A stretch of DNA of 64,000 nucleotides. Source: Paralichthys olivaceus. Lineage: Eukaryota; Chordata; Actinopteri; Pleuronectiformes; Paralichthyidae. Position numbers and translations under genes: made by a program. Below are positions 48,001-58,642 of this stretch, piece by piece. Position 1 is the stretch's first letter. Each line of letters opens with the position of its first letter. The notes under the pieces are model-generated. The model worked only from the letters and a program-made list of their open reading frames with translations, was not told the origin of the DNA and searched no databases. The stretch covers positions 3,659,501-3,723,500 of the forward strand of contig NC_091110.1 in NCBI RefSeq assembly GCF_024713975.1, read 5' to 3'.

Positions 48001-51000
48001 TAGGGCTGCAGGCGGAGAAGGACGGGATGCTCCGGTCAATGAGGGAGCAGGAGGCTGAGCTGAACTCCCTCAGGCAACAAGCTCAGCTCCAGCAGAGCTC
48101 CATGGAGCAGGAGAGGCAGCGCAGCAGCATGGAGCTGGGAAGCTTGCACGCCCAATTACAGCAGCAGGTGCTGAGCTGTGTTTATGACCGTGCAGAGAAG
48201 CTGTCATAGATGTTTTAGCAGTGAATCATTAATGAGCTCATGTGTGTGTTTGAAAACAGGCCTGTCGTGAGGGGGAGCTGACCCAGAAGCTGCAGGATGA
48301 GCAGTTCTGTCTGCTGCAGTGTGCTGTGGTGGAGGCCGAGGGCATCATACTGGACGCTGTGGCCAAACTGGACGACCCCATTCACGTCCGCTGCATCAGC
48401 TCACCTGGTAGAAAATGTTTTAATTCCTCCCCCCCAAATAATCCCAATGATCGCACTATAGGACTTTAACAATCTGTTGATTCATGTTTCAATAATCATG
48501 TAGTTTATTTTATGTCAGAACCTAACAACCTGATTCTTCTGTCTGCGTGGAACACAAAATCATCCGTGCCCACAGTAAAGCAACCTCTGTCTTGTATTTC
48601 ACATCAAAAATGACAATAAGTCCAAGTACAAATGCAATAATTACCAGCCATCAAAAATCTGGGTAGGAGGAAAAGAAAGATCCATGCCCTCGATATCTAA
48701 GAGCTGGAAAAAGAAATGTCATACGAATTAAATAAGCGAATTCTCACAGAAATATACAGAATAAAAACAAAACAATATGATTTACAAGTCACTTCTGGAA
48801 AAAACACAATATCTAAAGAGAACATGATAACAAAGTGATTAATAATCAAGAGGACATATACAACACAGCACAAGAGAAACAAGAAAAGGTAGAAGGAAGG
48901 TCTGTCCAACAGATAAAGGTTTTCAGTTTAATTCAGTCCCTTCATTTAGAAAACTGTAAATAGTTTTAAATATCAATCACAATGTATTTAATACCTTATG
49001 TACAATAAATTAAGGGAGTCCTATTAGTTTGATAATTGCTTCTATGTTTTTTTTTAAACAGCATATTAGTTACAGCTCATCATAATGTTATTATAAGTAG
49101 CACAATGGTCTTATTAACACATAATTATAATTAATATATAATATATTTTCAATGATTACAACTTTTCCTATATAGATGTATTTTGTTGCTTTATACCAAA
49201 TTGTCAATTTGTATAGCAGCATCTAGCTTTGGGCGGCGACAGGAGCAGTTAGAGTTTCTGACGATTAGATTGATAAAGATTTACAGTATATCTACTTACA
49301 GCTAAATCAAAGTTTGGTATAGATTGTGTATTGATAGATTTTAATCTGCTTATAATTTAGCTCTTCAGCTCCATTTCTCGAACCGGTTCTCCCTGTGGTT
49401 TTCAGATTACTTGGTGAACCGTGCTGAAATCACTCTGGCTTCTATAGACAAGATGCAGCAGAGCCACACGGTCTACCTGGGAAACATGAACGGTAAGCGA
49501 GGGGCCGCACGTGTTCAGGTTTGGGGGTGTGTTGGGTTTACCTCAGACGATCGTGGATCCGATGCCCCTCTGTTTGTTTTTAGATGCCAGCGGTTTGTTG
49601 AGGGCGGTCACACAGTTTTCCCACCTCGCTGCCGACACCATCGTCAACGGAGCAGCCACATCCCACTCCGCCCCCACCGACCAAGCTGACCGTGAGAGAA
49701 ACACGCTCACATTGAAGCTGTTATGGATACACACTACTCTAAATACTTTATGCACAAGCAGTTAACGCTTGTGTCCTGCGTCTTTGTCTCATGCAGGTTT
49801 AACTGAAAGCTGTCGGGACTGTGCGAATAACTGCCTTCAGTTTTTGAAGGATCTGAAGTTCCAGGCCAGTTTACAGAGAGCAGACCCGTCTGCCACACGC
49901 TACACTGTTCAACGCATCCTCGCTTTGGGACAGGTGGGTCAGAACTGATCTTTTAAGAGACTATAGCCATTGTTGGCAGCTCTGTGAGCAATGCTTTACA
50001 CCAGGGTCTAATGAAATAGGCTGATATCTAATTACTGGTAACTTACTCCATCCTCTTTGGACCATTAATACATGTCCGAATTACGATTCATGTCATTTGA
50101 TGGAGTAAATGCAGAAATAACTCAGACGTGGCGGCAGCATAACATATGAGCTGATTTGTATTATCCCTGGTAACATGTCTTTTCAGTTCTCCTGTGTATT
50201 ATTTATTTAAACTAAAGAAAGATAAAAATCTCTCAGTGAATACCCGACCTGGCATGAACCATTGATCCAAAGGTTTGGATCTGGCTCCGGGCTCAGGCAG
50301 GGCAGGTTAAATCTTGGGCTGACAGGATACTATAGTGACACACAAGGACCTTTTAAATTAAAAATGATTCATCACAGTAATACGTGTAGATCTAGCGGCA
50401 AATGTTAAAGCCCCTGAAAACTTAGGTTTCAAATGCCCTAATCATGAACTTATTCATTCTAACCTTTCTTTATACAGGGAGGGCCACTGAGAGTAAGCTC
50501 TTTGTTCCAGAGGAATATACAATATAAGAAATAATGATCCATAAATGATCAGATAAGTACTGAGCAAAATAAAGCACAGGAAAGAAGAAAAACAATATCT
50601 AAAAACAATGAGACCAATTTCACAACCCCACTGCCCTGAATCATTTTAAAGAGACTTTTCTGAATGTTCCTTTTGTGCGGAGCATAAAATTCAAAAGCCA
50701 ATTTCTCCATCTCAGTGCTAACAAGTTGATTCTGTAGGACCACATAATGTTAAGAACTGTAATTAATATTATTAGTAGTCAACAAATTTCCTTAACCAAA
50801 TGTATTGTTTGGAAAAATGCTTTCCTGAGTGTATATATAGAGTCAGTAAACGGTTCTCAGGTTTTGATTTAAATGGAAGATGATGCAGATGAGTTGCATC
50901 CACGTCTCAACAGAAAGAAGACCAGAGTAAACATTATACACTGCAGCATTGGGCATTATTACATTTCCCTCTCTCTGTTTATTTCCCCCCCCAGCTTGCC

Positions 51001-54000
51001 CACATCTAATAAATTGGGATATTTATGTGTTAACCTGTTACAAACTATTTCTTGTGAAGGAATTGCGTCCAAAGGGGCAGGATGTGCTGAAAGAAGAGCT
51101 GGGAAGCATGGTGGACAGAGAGATGATCGCTACCTCCACTGCCATCGAGGAGGCCGTGCTGCGAATGGACGTAAGGACGGATGCAAATTTGAAAAACTCC
51201 CGGACATTGTGTGACTTAACTTAACGTTTCTGTTTACACTTCTGCTTCACAGGAGATAATGAACCAGGCAAGGAGAGACACTACTGGTGTTAAGCTGGAG
51301 GTCAACCAGGGGTACGATGAAAACTTTAGAGCTGGGCTGTTTATATCAATCGTTTACATCGTCTTATGTTTATTTCTTATTATTTCCCTTGTGTTTCCTC
51401 GCAGTATCCTGGGATCCTGCTCAGACCTGATGAAGGTAAGAAACCAGTTTCTAGTTTCAAATACGTTTCTATGAACTGATGATTCGAATTCCACTTCATG
51501 TTCATTTCTTCGGCTGTGCTCTCTCTCCTCTCCAGGCCGTTCATATGCTGGTGACGGCTTCTACTGATTTACAGAAAGACATTGTGGAAGGAGGCAGGGT
51601 AAGTTCCAGACCTTGTTCCTCTGAGAAGCTAAAGCTTTCTTTTGTGAAAAAGAACTCATATTTATAAAGATATTTATTCCTTTTTTATTATTCCTATACA
51701 GTGAAGTGTTCGAGTAACCTTTAAAAGCAGCTTGCAAGTGATCATCAATCAGAAACAAGGATTTAAATCAAAATCTAAACCCTTTTCCTATTTATTCTAT
51801 CCTTCATATTACCTGTAAAATTAACAGTTTTATATTCTGTACGAACACATTCTCTTTTGTGCTGTGAAAACTAATGAATAATGCAAAATCAATAGAATGG
51901 GAAAAACCCTGGAATATTCTGGTGCACAGTGCTCAAAAATTTAAATGGATGTTAAATTTGAATCAGGCAAGATTTACTATATTCTCTTATTTCTCCAGTG
52001 AAGTGTTAACACTTCATCCATTCTGTTGTACAAAAAGAGGATCTGATGAGCTGATCGTCAAGTTACATAGTTACTTCTTTTATTTTTGGAAGTCAGAAAA
52101 TACAAATTTCATTAAACGACCCACATACTGCATAAGGAAACATTTATCACCACTGTGAATATTCAAGGAAAGTGCCTAAAGATAGAAAAACAATGTTAGT
52201 TTTATTCTTTTTGTTTGCACCACAGATTAATGTGATAAAAGCAAGAGACTTCAATTTTACCTCATTAAATTCAAAAGGATAAACCCATCCAACTCAAAGT
52301 CACTTTTATCAATAAATTGTATTATTGGATTTTCTTTGGTCATGTAATGATAAAGGTATATAGTAAAATAAAATAGTGTGATACAAATATCAGTAAATGA
52401 ACATAGATAATAAATAAACCGAGGCTGTATTTATTGGTTTTCAATATTAGTTTTATTCGTCCTTGGCTGGTGAGACCATTTGAAGGTTATTGTGGTTATT
52501 AAAGGAAACACTACTTTAACAATGATAGAAACCACAGAAGTGTTTTGCACAGACATAGTCATGCATCTGTAATCACTCTCCCCACAGGGAGCAGCATCGG
52601 TTCCAGACTTTTATGCCAAAAACTCTCGCTGGACAGAGGGACTCATCTCTGCGTCCAAGGCCGTGGGCTGGGGCGCCACACAGCTGCTGTAAGTACCAAA
52701 CACCATCAGTGCAAACACGTTCTGCTTATTACGAGTTATATAAGACTGGTGCTGAATGACACACTGTGCAATGAGATTGTCCGTGCACGTGTTCACCTCT
52801 CTTCCTTTAGAGACTCAGCTGACCGGGTTGTGGGTGAAAATGGTACGTACGAGGAGCTCATCGCCTGTTCACATGAGATCGCCGCCAGCACCGCCCAGCT
52901 GGTCGCTGCCTCGAAGGTACAGTAACAAGTCAAAGTTTCAGTGTCACCACTTTAAATGCTCCTGAGGGAGGTTTCCAGTTCAGTTCAGTTCAGTTTTATT
53001 TGCATAGGAAATCACAACATACAGTACGACAAGGCTTTCTTCACAGTAAGGCCGAGACTTTACAAACTCATAGAGAAACCCAACAGTCCCCACAACGAGC
53101 AACACTCTTTTAACAGGGAGAATAAAAGAGAGGAGAGAGGAGAGAGGAGAGGTTGGTGGAAAAGAGGGGGAGAAGAGAGAGAAATTGGGAAGCAGAAGAG
53201 AGAGAGACTAGGAAGAGATGTGTAACTGTCCACCACAAACTGATGTGGATGCTGTGGAATGAGGTTTATATGAGTGGATCCTTTGGTGTGAGTTAATTTG
53301 TTTATGAGAGTGATGTGATGCACATTTAACCACCATTGGAAAGTAACTAAGTACTCTACTGCACAATTAGGCTTCAGATTCTGATTCTACTGAAGAATAT
53401 ATGAGACTGTGAGACGAGTTAGAGACCCCTGTCACTTCCACACTCTTCTATATGCAAGCAGGCACACATGTCTTTTCTGTTTGTGATGATCAAATTGTGT
53501 TGTTTCTGCCAAGTCTGAGTTTGAAGATGCTTCCGATGTCACTGTGTGCATGCGTGCGTGCGTGTGTGTGTGTGTATTAGCATGAGCAAAAGACAGAGAG
53601 GTAGAGATAAAGAGCGCAGTCAGGAAGGTCTGAATGAATCAAAGAGCTGTCAGTGTGCAGATCTACTATTATGAAAGATTTTCTGTGACCACGTGTCTCG
53701 GACCACCTCTGAATGTGATCTGAGAAATTGAATGCGTGGACGCTCTGGTGCATTCACTCCTGTAACAGGTGTTGACCTCTCGTGCTCGGATCCCTCAGGT
53801 CGAATGTTAATGAGTGACTTCTTAAAACCCATTTTTATAGACTTACTTTCACGTGGTGTGTTTTTTTACTGTGTTTTTATCATATTCTTTTCACCTTTTA
53901 TTTTTATGTGTTCATGTGACATGGCTGTATATTTATTCATTTAATTTGAACACTATCTTGTTTCCGACCACCTAAACGTGGTTGTCTAGCCCCCTTGTCG

Positions 54001-56681
54001 CATTGCATCCTGCTCACTGTTATTTCTTTAATATTTACTTTTCTTGCTAGCACTTTGTAAACTCTTTTTTTAAAATGGTTATATCAATATAGTTATTATT
54101 ATTATTATTATTATAATTACTATCATTGTCATTATCATTATTATTATTAATACCAGATTTGAACAGGGTCCACTTATTTCCCCCGAAAAGGCATTTATCC
54201 TCTAAACGTATGTTTATTGTCGGTTTGAGATTAGAGAAAAGCTTCTTCTTTCCTCTCACTGTCGTCGTTATTAAAAGAAGCTCCATCTCTACCGTCTTGG
54301 CTCACCCACATACTGTATTCTCACACTGCCAGTGTTATCTAACTGTTTCCCTTATTACTCCAGATAATCTGCAGAACACAGTCATCCCTCTTCATTCGGC
54401 CTGTCTCCTGTTTAGAGGTAGTATCGTTGAAAAAAATTTTCCCATGAACCTCTGCGGATTATTTACTGTAATTGATTATTCAGCGTTGTGAAATGTTTTA
54501 GTTCTGTGACCTCCACGTGTGAAATTCACCTCCAGATGAGCCTCCACCGTGTTGCGATAAATCTCAGAGTGAGAAATGTTAAAAGCTGGGAAAATAAAAC
54601 CAAATCGGCCCAGACTGCACAGGGTTAGGTTAAAAATAGTACACAGTGTGTCTCGTTGAGAAATAACATAGAAGACTGTGTCATCTCTGCAACCCACATA
54701 CAATTATACTTAAATGAAAACCAGTCACCATGGAGTGTCACTAAATTCGACATATCATTTCAGGTGAAAGCTGACCGTAACAACAAGAAGCTGAGCACGC
54801 TGCAGCAGGCCTCGCGACACGTAAACGACATGGCTGCCGTGGTCGTCACCTCCACCAAGCACGGGCAGCAGCAGATCTCCGACCAGGGTGAGAGAAGGAA
54901 GTAGATGAACCTTTACAGTTCTACAACAATTCATCCTGTGAACATGTCTCCTTCTACGTCCTCAGATAAATTACAGCAGCGGTTAGAAACTGGGTCAAAC
55001 TGTGGGTTAAAACTACTGACAGATCTTTTTCACCATATAAGACAAACACAGACAAAAATGGACAGATGCTGAATCATAGAATCACTTCTTGTTTGACAAT
55101 TTGTCTTCAAAGTAAAAGCAGCTAAATTACAGAGCTTTTTTTTTTTTAAACGTTGTGGACTTGAGTCTGAAGATTGTATCAGTTGCTTCACAGACCTCTG
55201 GAATAGTCGACAATGTATAACAAAAACAACAGCAGTTAAGCAAATCATTCAAACTTACATATAAACCACACATGTGAACAGTGATAAAGAACATTTAGTT
55301 TCATTTTATGATAAACATTGACTGTAAAATCTTCACTGCAGACAAACCGCGTAGGATGAACACAAAGTTTTCTAACTTCACCTTGCACCATAGACTGTTT
55401 ATAAAAAGCTCTGCACATAATGTCCAGCACACAAACAATAAAAAGTCAGTATATTGTAGAACTGTTTGAGGAGGACTCACTAATGACAAGGAACAATTCG
55501 TTGACATGGAGCTTTAACACAGAACAAGAGAAACGTATAATGTCAAACTCGTGATGTGGCTACAGTAAAAGTAAGGGGATCACCAACATCAGCTGGGTTC
55601 ATCTGTGAAAGTCTGTACAAAATGTTATTGACAAAGTGCCCACATGATTAAATATGTTTGATAGCAACCTTATCTCTGATGTGTCTGCAGGTATGATGGA
55701 CTTCTCTGGCATGTCTCTGATCAAGCTGAAGAAAGAAGAAATGGAGGCTCAGGTGAGGCTCATTTTGTCCCGGCTCGTTTTGTGCACCTCCCGGTGATCG
55801 TAACTCTGAAGTTAATGAGGGCGTTCTGCTTCCTGAACCTCTCAGGTGAAGGTGCTGCAGCTGGAGAGCCAGCTGGAGCAGGAGCGGGTCCGCCTGGGGG
55901 AGCTGAGGAAGAGGCACTACGAGCTCGGCCCCTCTGAGACCGCTGACGACGAACAGGAGGCATCTGATCACTTCCCGCCGCCGCCGCCACCCACTCTGCT
56001 CGACTCCACGCCGGTGCCGTCGTCCTTTTCGCAAACGCAGCCTTACCTGAACACTCAGAGCTTTGCTCAAAACAACCCGTTCGCCCCGACTCAAACGCAA
56101 CCCTTCTCTCTGCCTCAGGCTCACACTCCAACAAACACTTACACACAGGCCCAATCACACACACCGTCTCAAACCTTCACACCGTCTCAAACATACACAC
56201 CGTCTCAAACATACACACCGTCTCAAACCTTCACACCGTCTCAAACATACACACCGTCTCAAACATACACACCGTCTCAAACATACACACCGTCTCAAAC
56301 CTTCACACCGTCTCAAACATACACACCATCTCAAACCTTCACACCGTCTCAAACCTTCACTTCCTCCCAGCCTTACATCCCAACTCAACCTTTCGCACCA
56401 AGCCCGTCACAGTCCTCGTCGTCACTTCCTCCACCCGCTCAGCCTCAGGCGACCCCACAGAACAACACTGAGGCCCCCAAACCGTCCTCCAAGAAGCAAA
56501 ATATCTTCAGCAAATCTGGGAACCTGCTTAAGAACGCGGTAAGTGCTGACGCTCAAACTCCTGAGGCTCATATGTGATAATCAGTGGATAATGTGAGTAG
56601 AGGATTCGCTGTGTTTACATGAGTCTGTTTCTTTTCTGATTACAGTTCAAACGAGGTGAAACTGGAACGGGGCATTCCTGA
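39039..56681 (+). CDS. hip1r: huntingtin-interacting protein 1-related protein, 33 coding exons
   Basis: HIP1R links clathrin coats to actin in endocytosis. Exons: 39039-39119, 39417-39480, 41020-41162, 41260-41316, 41685-41765, 41856-41932, 42022-42083, 42630-42770, 42881-42938, 43566-43641, 43737-43868, 43948-44070, 44933-45116, 45201-45289, 45438-45554, 45686-45787, 46973-47167, 47771-47881, 47973-48167, 48260-48407, 49406-49492, 49584-49691, 49797-49933, 51060-51170, 51253-51311, 51405-51435, 51536-51598, 52588-52688, 52811-52916, 54764-54887, 55691-55752, 55846-56538, 56646-56681. All phases agree, giving about 1317 residues (human about 1068). The ANTH lipid-binding domain is about residues 20-300. 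The coiled coil (325-745) includes LQDEQFCLL, the region that binds clathrin light chain. The I/LWEQ (THATCH) actin-binding domain is about 850-1060, with WTEGLISASKAVGWGA and CSHEIAASTAQLVAASK. The C-terminal tail is Pro-rich with an NPF motif and poly-Pro. Extra length comes from a duplicated exon pair and a long tail. Confidence 0.94.
40320..40735 (-). mobile_element. decayed LINE 3' fragment in hip1r intron 2
   Basis: The minus strand encodes a decayed peptide with DHPLKREFQLLPSGHCYRAP, the C-terminal signature after the reverse transcriptase of fish Rex/L2-type LINEs. It continues to a TTCATTGTCCCACGAGG-type 3' end on the plus strand at about 40340. It is a dead fragment. Confidence 0.6.
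40790..40890. repeat. dispersed repeat (TAGTTGTTGAGATATTTC type)
   Basis: The phrase ATGGCTGTCCATAGTTGTTGAGATATTTCCGTCTGG recurs in diverged form at 60380-60450 (ATATAGTTATTGAGACGTTTCAGCTTGG). It is a common fish interspersed repeat. Confidence 0.5.
42985..43145. repeat. dispersed repeat, partner of 27590-28110
   Basis: It carries ACTTTTGGTTGACATGCGGT, ATTGCTATAG, CCAGATCTGGCAGG and CAAATCTGGCCC. It lies in hip1r intron 9. Confidence 0.55.
44355..44625 (+). mobile_element. tRNA-derived SINE in hip1r intron 12
   Basis: A B-box-like GGTCGGAGGTTCAGTCTC follows CAGAAGG. Then come AAGTGTCCTTAAGCAAG, GTGAATGGGTGAATGG and the 3' end CCATTTACCATTTG, the order found in a common teleost SINE. A reverse-oriented copy is at 46140-46258. 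Confidence 0.65.
45330..45415. repeat. short dispersed repeat (CATTTTGGGAAGTATGCTTCT type)
   Basis: The phrase GGACATTTTGGGAAGTATGC followed by AGTCAGATGAGAAGATC matches a very common fish repeat phrase. It lies in hip1r intron 14. Confidence 0.5.
46140..46258 (-). mobile_element. SINE fragment, reverse orientation
   Basis: Read on the minus strand it carries the GTGGCTG.GGGGCTAGAGCGG start and AGAAGTTTGGCAGTTTGGTCC, then the GCCTTGGGCAAG block. This is the same family as 44355-44625. It lies in hip1r intron 16. Confidence 0.55.
52970..53135 (-). mobile_element. LINE/SINE 3'-tail fragment in hip1r intron 29
   Basis: It starts with (GTTCA)n and CAGTTTTATTTGCATAGG.AATCACAACA and carries GAGAAACCCAACAGTCCCC. 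This is the reverse complement of a widespread fish retroposon tail. A GA-rich low-complexity run follows (53125-53220). Confidence 0.55.
53548..53575. repeat. (GT)n microsatellite
   Basis: This is a GTGC/GTGT run in hip1r intron 29. Confidence 0.9.
53685..53800. repeat. dispersed repeat, partner of 3090-3260
   Basis: It holds CCACGTGTCTCGGACCACCT, GTGATCTGAGA and TGGTGCATTCA in the same order as the clip1-intron copy. Confidence 0.5.
56161..56358 (+). repeat. hip1r: 18-bp coding minisatellite in hip1r (11 units)
   Basis: Eleven perfect-length 18-bp units encode TPSQTF or TPSQTY. Two unit types differ only at two bases (ACCTTC versus ACATAC at the end) and are arranged F-YY-F-YYY-F-Y-F-F. 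One unit (10th) has CCA for CCG. A degenerate unit, TSSQPY, follows. The array is in frame in the Pro-rich tail, where HIP1R is known to bind SH3 domains such as that of cortactin. Antisense and shifted frames across it are artefacts of the repeat. Confidence 0.97.
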
Positions 56682-58129
56682 GGAAGCAGGACAATGACTT
56701 TGTTTGTTAACTTCATTCTCTCTCTGGCTTTGACTTTGTGCTTTACACAAGTTACAGTAAATGTGCAAATGAAACTGACATGATGCTGCATCATGTTTGT
56801 GATCATAGTGACACCTCTATTCTCTTACTAATTGATGTTGCACATAAAAGTAAAAGATGAATTCCTGCACAATACAATGTCTCCATTTTCTTTTGTACCT
56901 GTCTAATAGATGTCATACAACAACAAAAATCCCAAGATCATTAAATCAGTATAATCATGAGTTTAGCAGCTGTTTTATTTTTTGGGGAAGATAAATCATT
57001 TGTTTCCTTTTGCAGTGTGGTGTCTCACTACCCCATGATATCCCTGTGATAAACATTCCACAAAACAAGATGAAGTGCATTCCCGAGTGTGTGGTTCAAG
57101 TACACGTGAGCAACAAGACCGAGATAAAGACAGACATGCTGTAGACTTATCTACACATCTGTGATGGAGACAGATGAGTCAGGGTTTCACTTTACATGGA
57201 TTTAAATTAAAGCGTGTTGCTCAAAGGTACTTAAAAACAAGGATCACTTCAATAAATAAACATAAGAAATGGAAATTATTCAAAATTCCCTCGGAGAACC
57301 TGTCTCTGTATCTTCTTTCTCTTCACAAAAATCACACACACATTTTAAAATACATTTTGAACCTGAATGACCTTTTCACTAAGATAGTTTTGTGGGGGGT
57401 TTGTGCAGATGTATTGGATTTTTTTCCTTCTCATTTCTTCAGTGACAAACAATATAACCACATAAACTGCTCCTAAATCATATGTCACATAATGTTACAT
57501 AGTACAATAATGAAATATATCATCAGTGTGAACAATCTCTCTCTCACGTTGATGGAACAAATTCTCACAGCGACCTCATCCGTCTGTTATTTATTTCTGT
57601 CATGCGCACAACAAACTGCAGCCTCACCACCATGGAAGTGACCACTGGCTCCCGAAGGCTCCGAGAGCATGTGTCAAGCTGCGAGAAGTAAGGACAGGAT
57701 ACACGCCGGGATCACACGTCTCCACCTTCAGGATAAAAGCGGAGTCCAGCTTCCCAAATGGACAGATAAGGATGCTAATCTTATCCTGACCACTAATGCA
57801 ACCTTGATGAGATGAATCACTGGGAGACACTATTTTAACCAATTTAAGTTGAAAAGCTTAGTGGAGAAGAGGTTTAAAGTATCACAAACAAGACGGAACA
57901 CATGCAGAAACTGAGTTTGCATGCATTGTGACTTTTTGCAGCACGTGTGGTCAAACTGATGAAGTTGTTTTCTTGATTTCGCAGTGAGCCTTGCTCTCTC
58001 GGCCACCGTACTTTTCAGACGTATGCTTATTTATTATATGCAAAATGTGCCTTTTTATGAATTCGGGCCCCTGCGTCTCTGATATCCTCTATACATCCCT
58101 GGCTTTGAACATCTTTGACTCAGTGTTTA

Positions 58130-58337
58130 GTTCGTCCAGTCTGGGATACTCTCTACCTCCGTAGAGAGGACCCGCTCCAGATGTAAATATAAAGTATTTA
58201 AATATAAAGTCTCCATTCTAGGGTAAAGAAAACAACTGTTTGAACAGTTTAGAAGCAAAAACATCACTAGGATTATTTTAGATACAGATTATGCCGTTAA
58301 ATCCCTTTCACCTTAATCCTACACACTGGACCTTTAA
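58130..58337. mobile_element. MITE-like fragment upstream of rilpl1
   Basis: It carries CCGTAGAGAGGACC, TATTTAAATATAAAG, AACATCACTAGGATTATT and the terminal TCCTACACACTGGACCTTTAA. It is truncated at the left end. Confidence 0.65.
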
Positions 58338-58379
58338 TGCTGCTCTTTTATTGTGAAAGGTGCAGGCGGAAGTAAGGGG

Positions 58380-58642
58380 TATTATTTTGGAGGAGTTGGG
58401 GCCGCGCAGTGAGGACAGCGATGGGACACAGACGATATTTAACCCCAAGAAATGACACTGGAGCCCGGACCCAGGCGCCAGCACCGGCCGGGCGGTAGTG
58501 GAAGCGTGTAGCGGTTGTTCACGGTGTGTGTGTTTGTGTAGGAGAAGGACCCAGAGGAAGTTAGCGGCTTGTTCTTCCAGAGGGAGGAAGTTTGCGGCCA
58601 CACAAGAGGAGAGGAAGCCGGGGAGGGCCGAAGTGTCCCGTC
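58380..58642 (+). promoter_or_regulatory. rilpl1: rilpl1 promoter and 5' UTR
   Basis: The sequence rises in G+C just before the rilpl1 ATG at 58643, with CGCAGT, GGCCGGGCGG and similar CpG blocks and no TATA box. It is assigned by position and composition only. Confidence 0.5.

Larger units (their letters stand above)
56682..58642. other. hip1r 3' UTR and intergenic region before rilpl1
   Basis: No gene is recognised. AATAAA at 57251-57256 may end hip1r; an ATTAAA at about 56939 is nearer. A MITE fragment lies at 58130-58337. The GC-rich stretch 58380-58642 is the likely rilpl1 promoter and 5' UTR. Confidence 0.65.

Noticed and set aside
56161-56358. CRISPR array
   Set aside because: The 18-bp units are contiguous without spacers, in frame in a vertebrate exon.
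56063-56542. 159-codon frame rich in Arg, His and Lys, and a Cys/Arg-rich minus-strand frame at 56155-56388
   Set aside because: Both arise from the 18-bp coding minisatellite, which lacks stops in several frames; the hip1r frame has matching splice phases.
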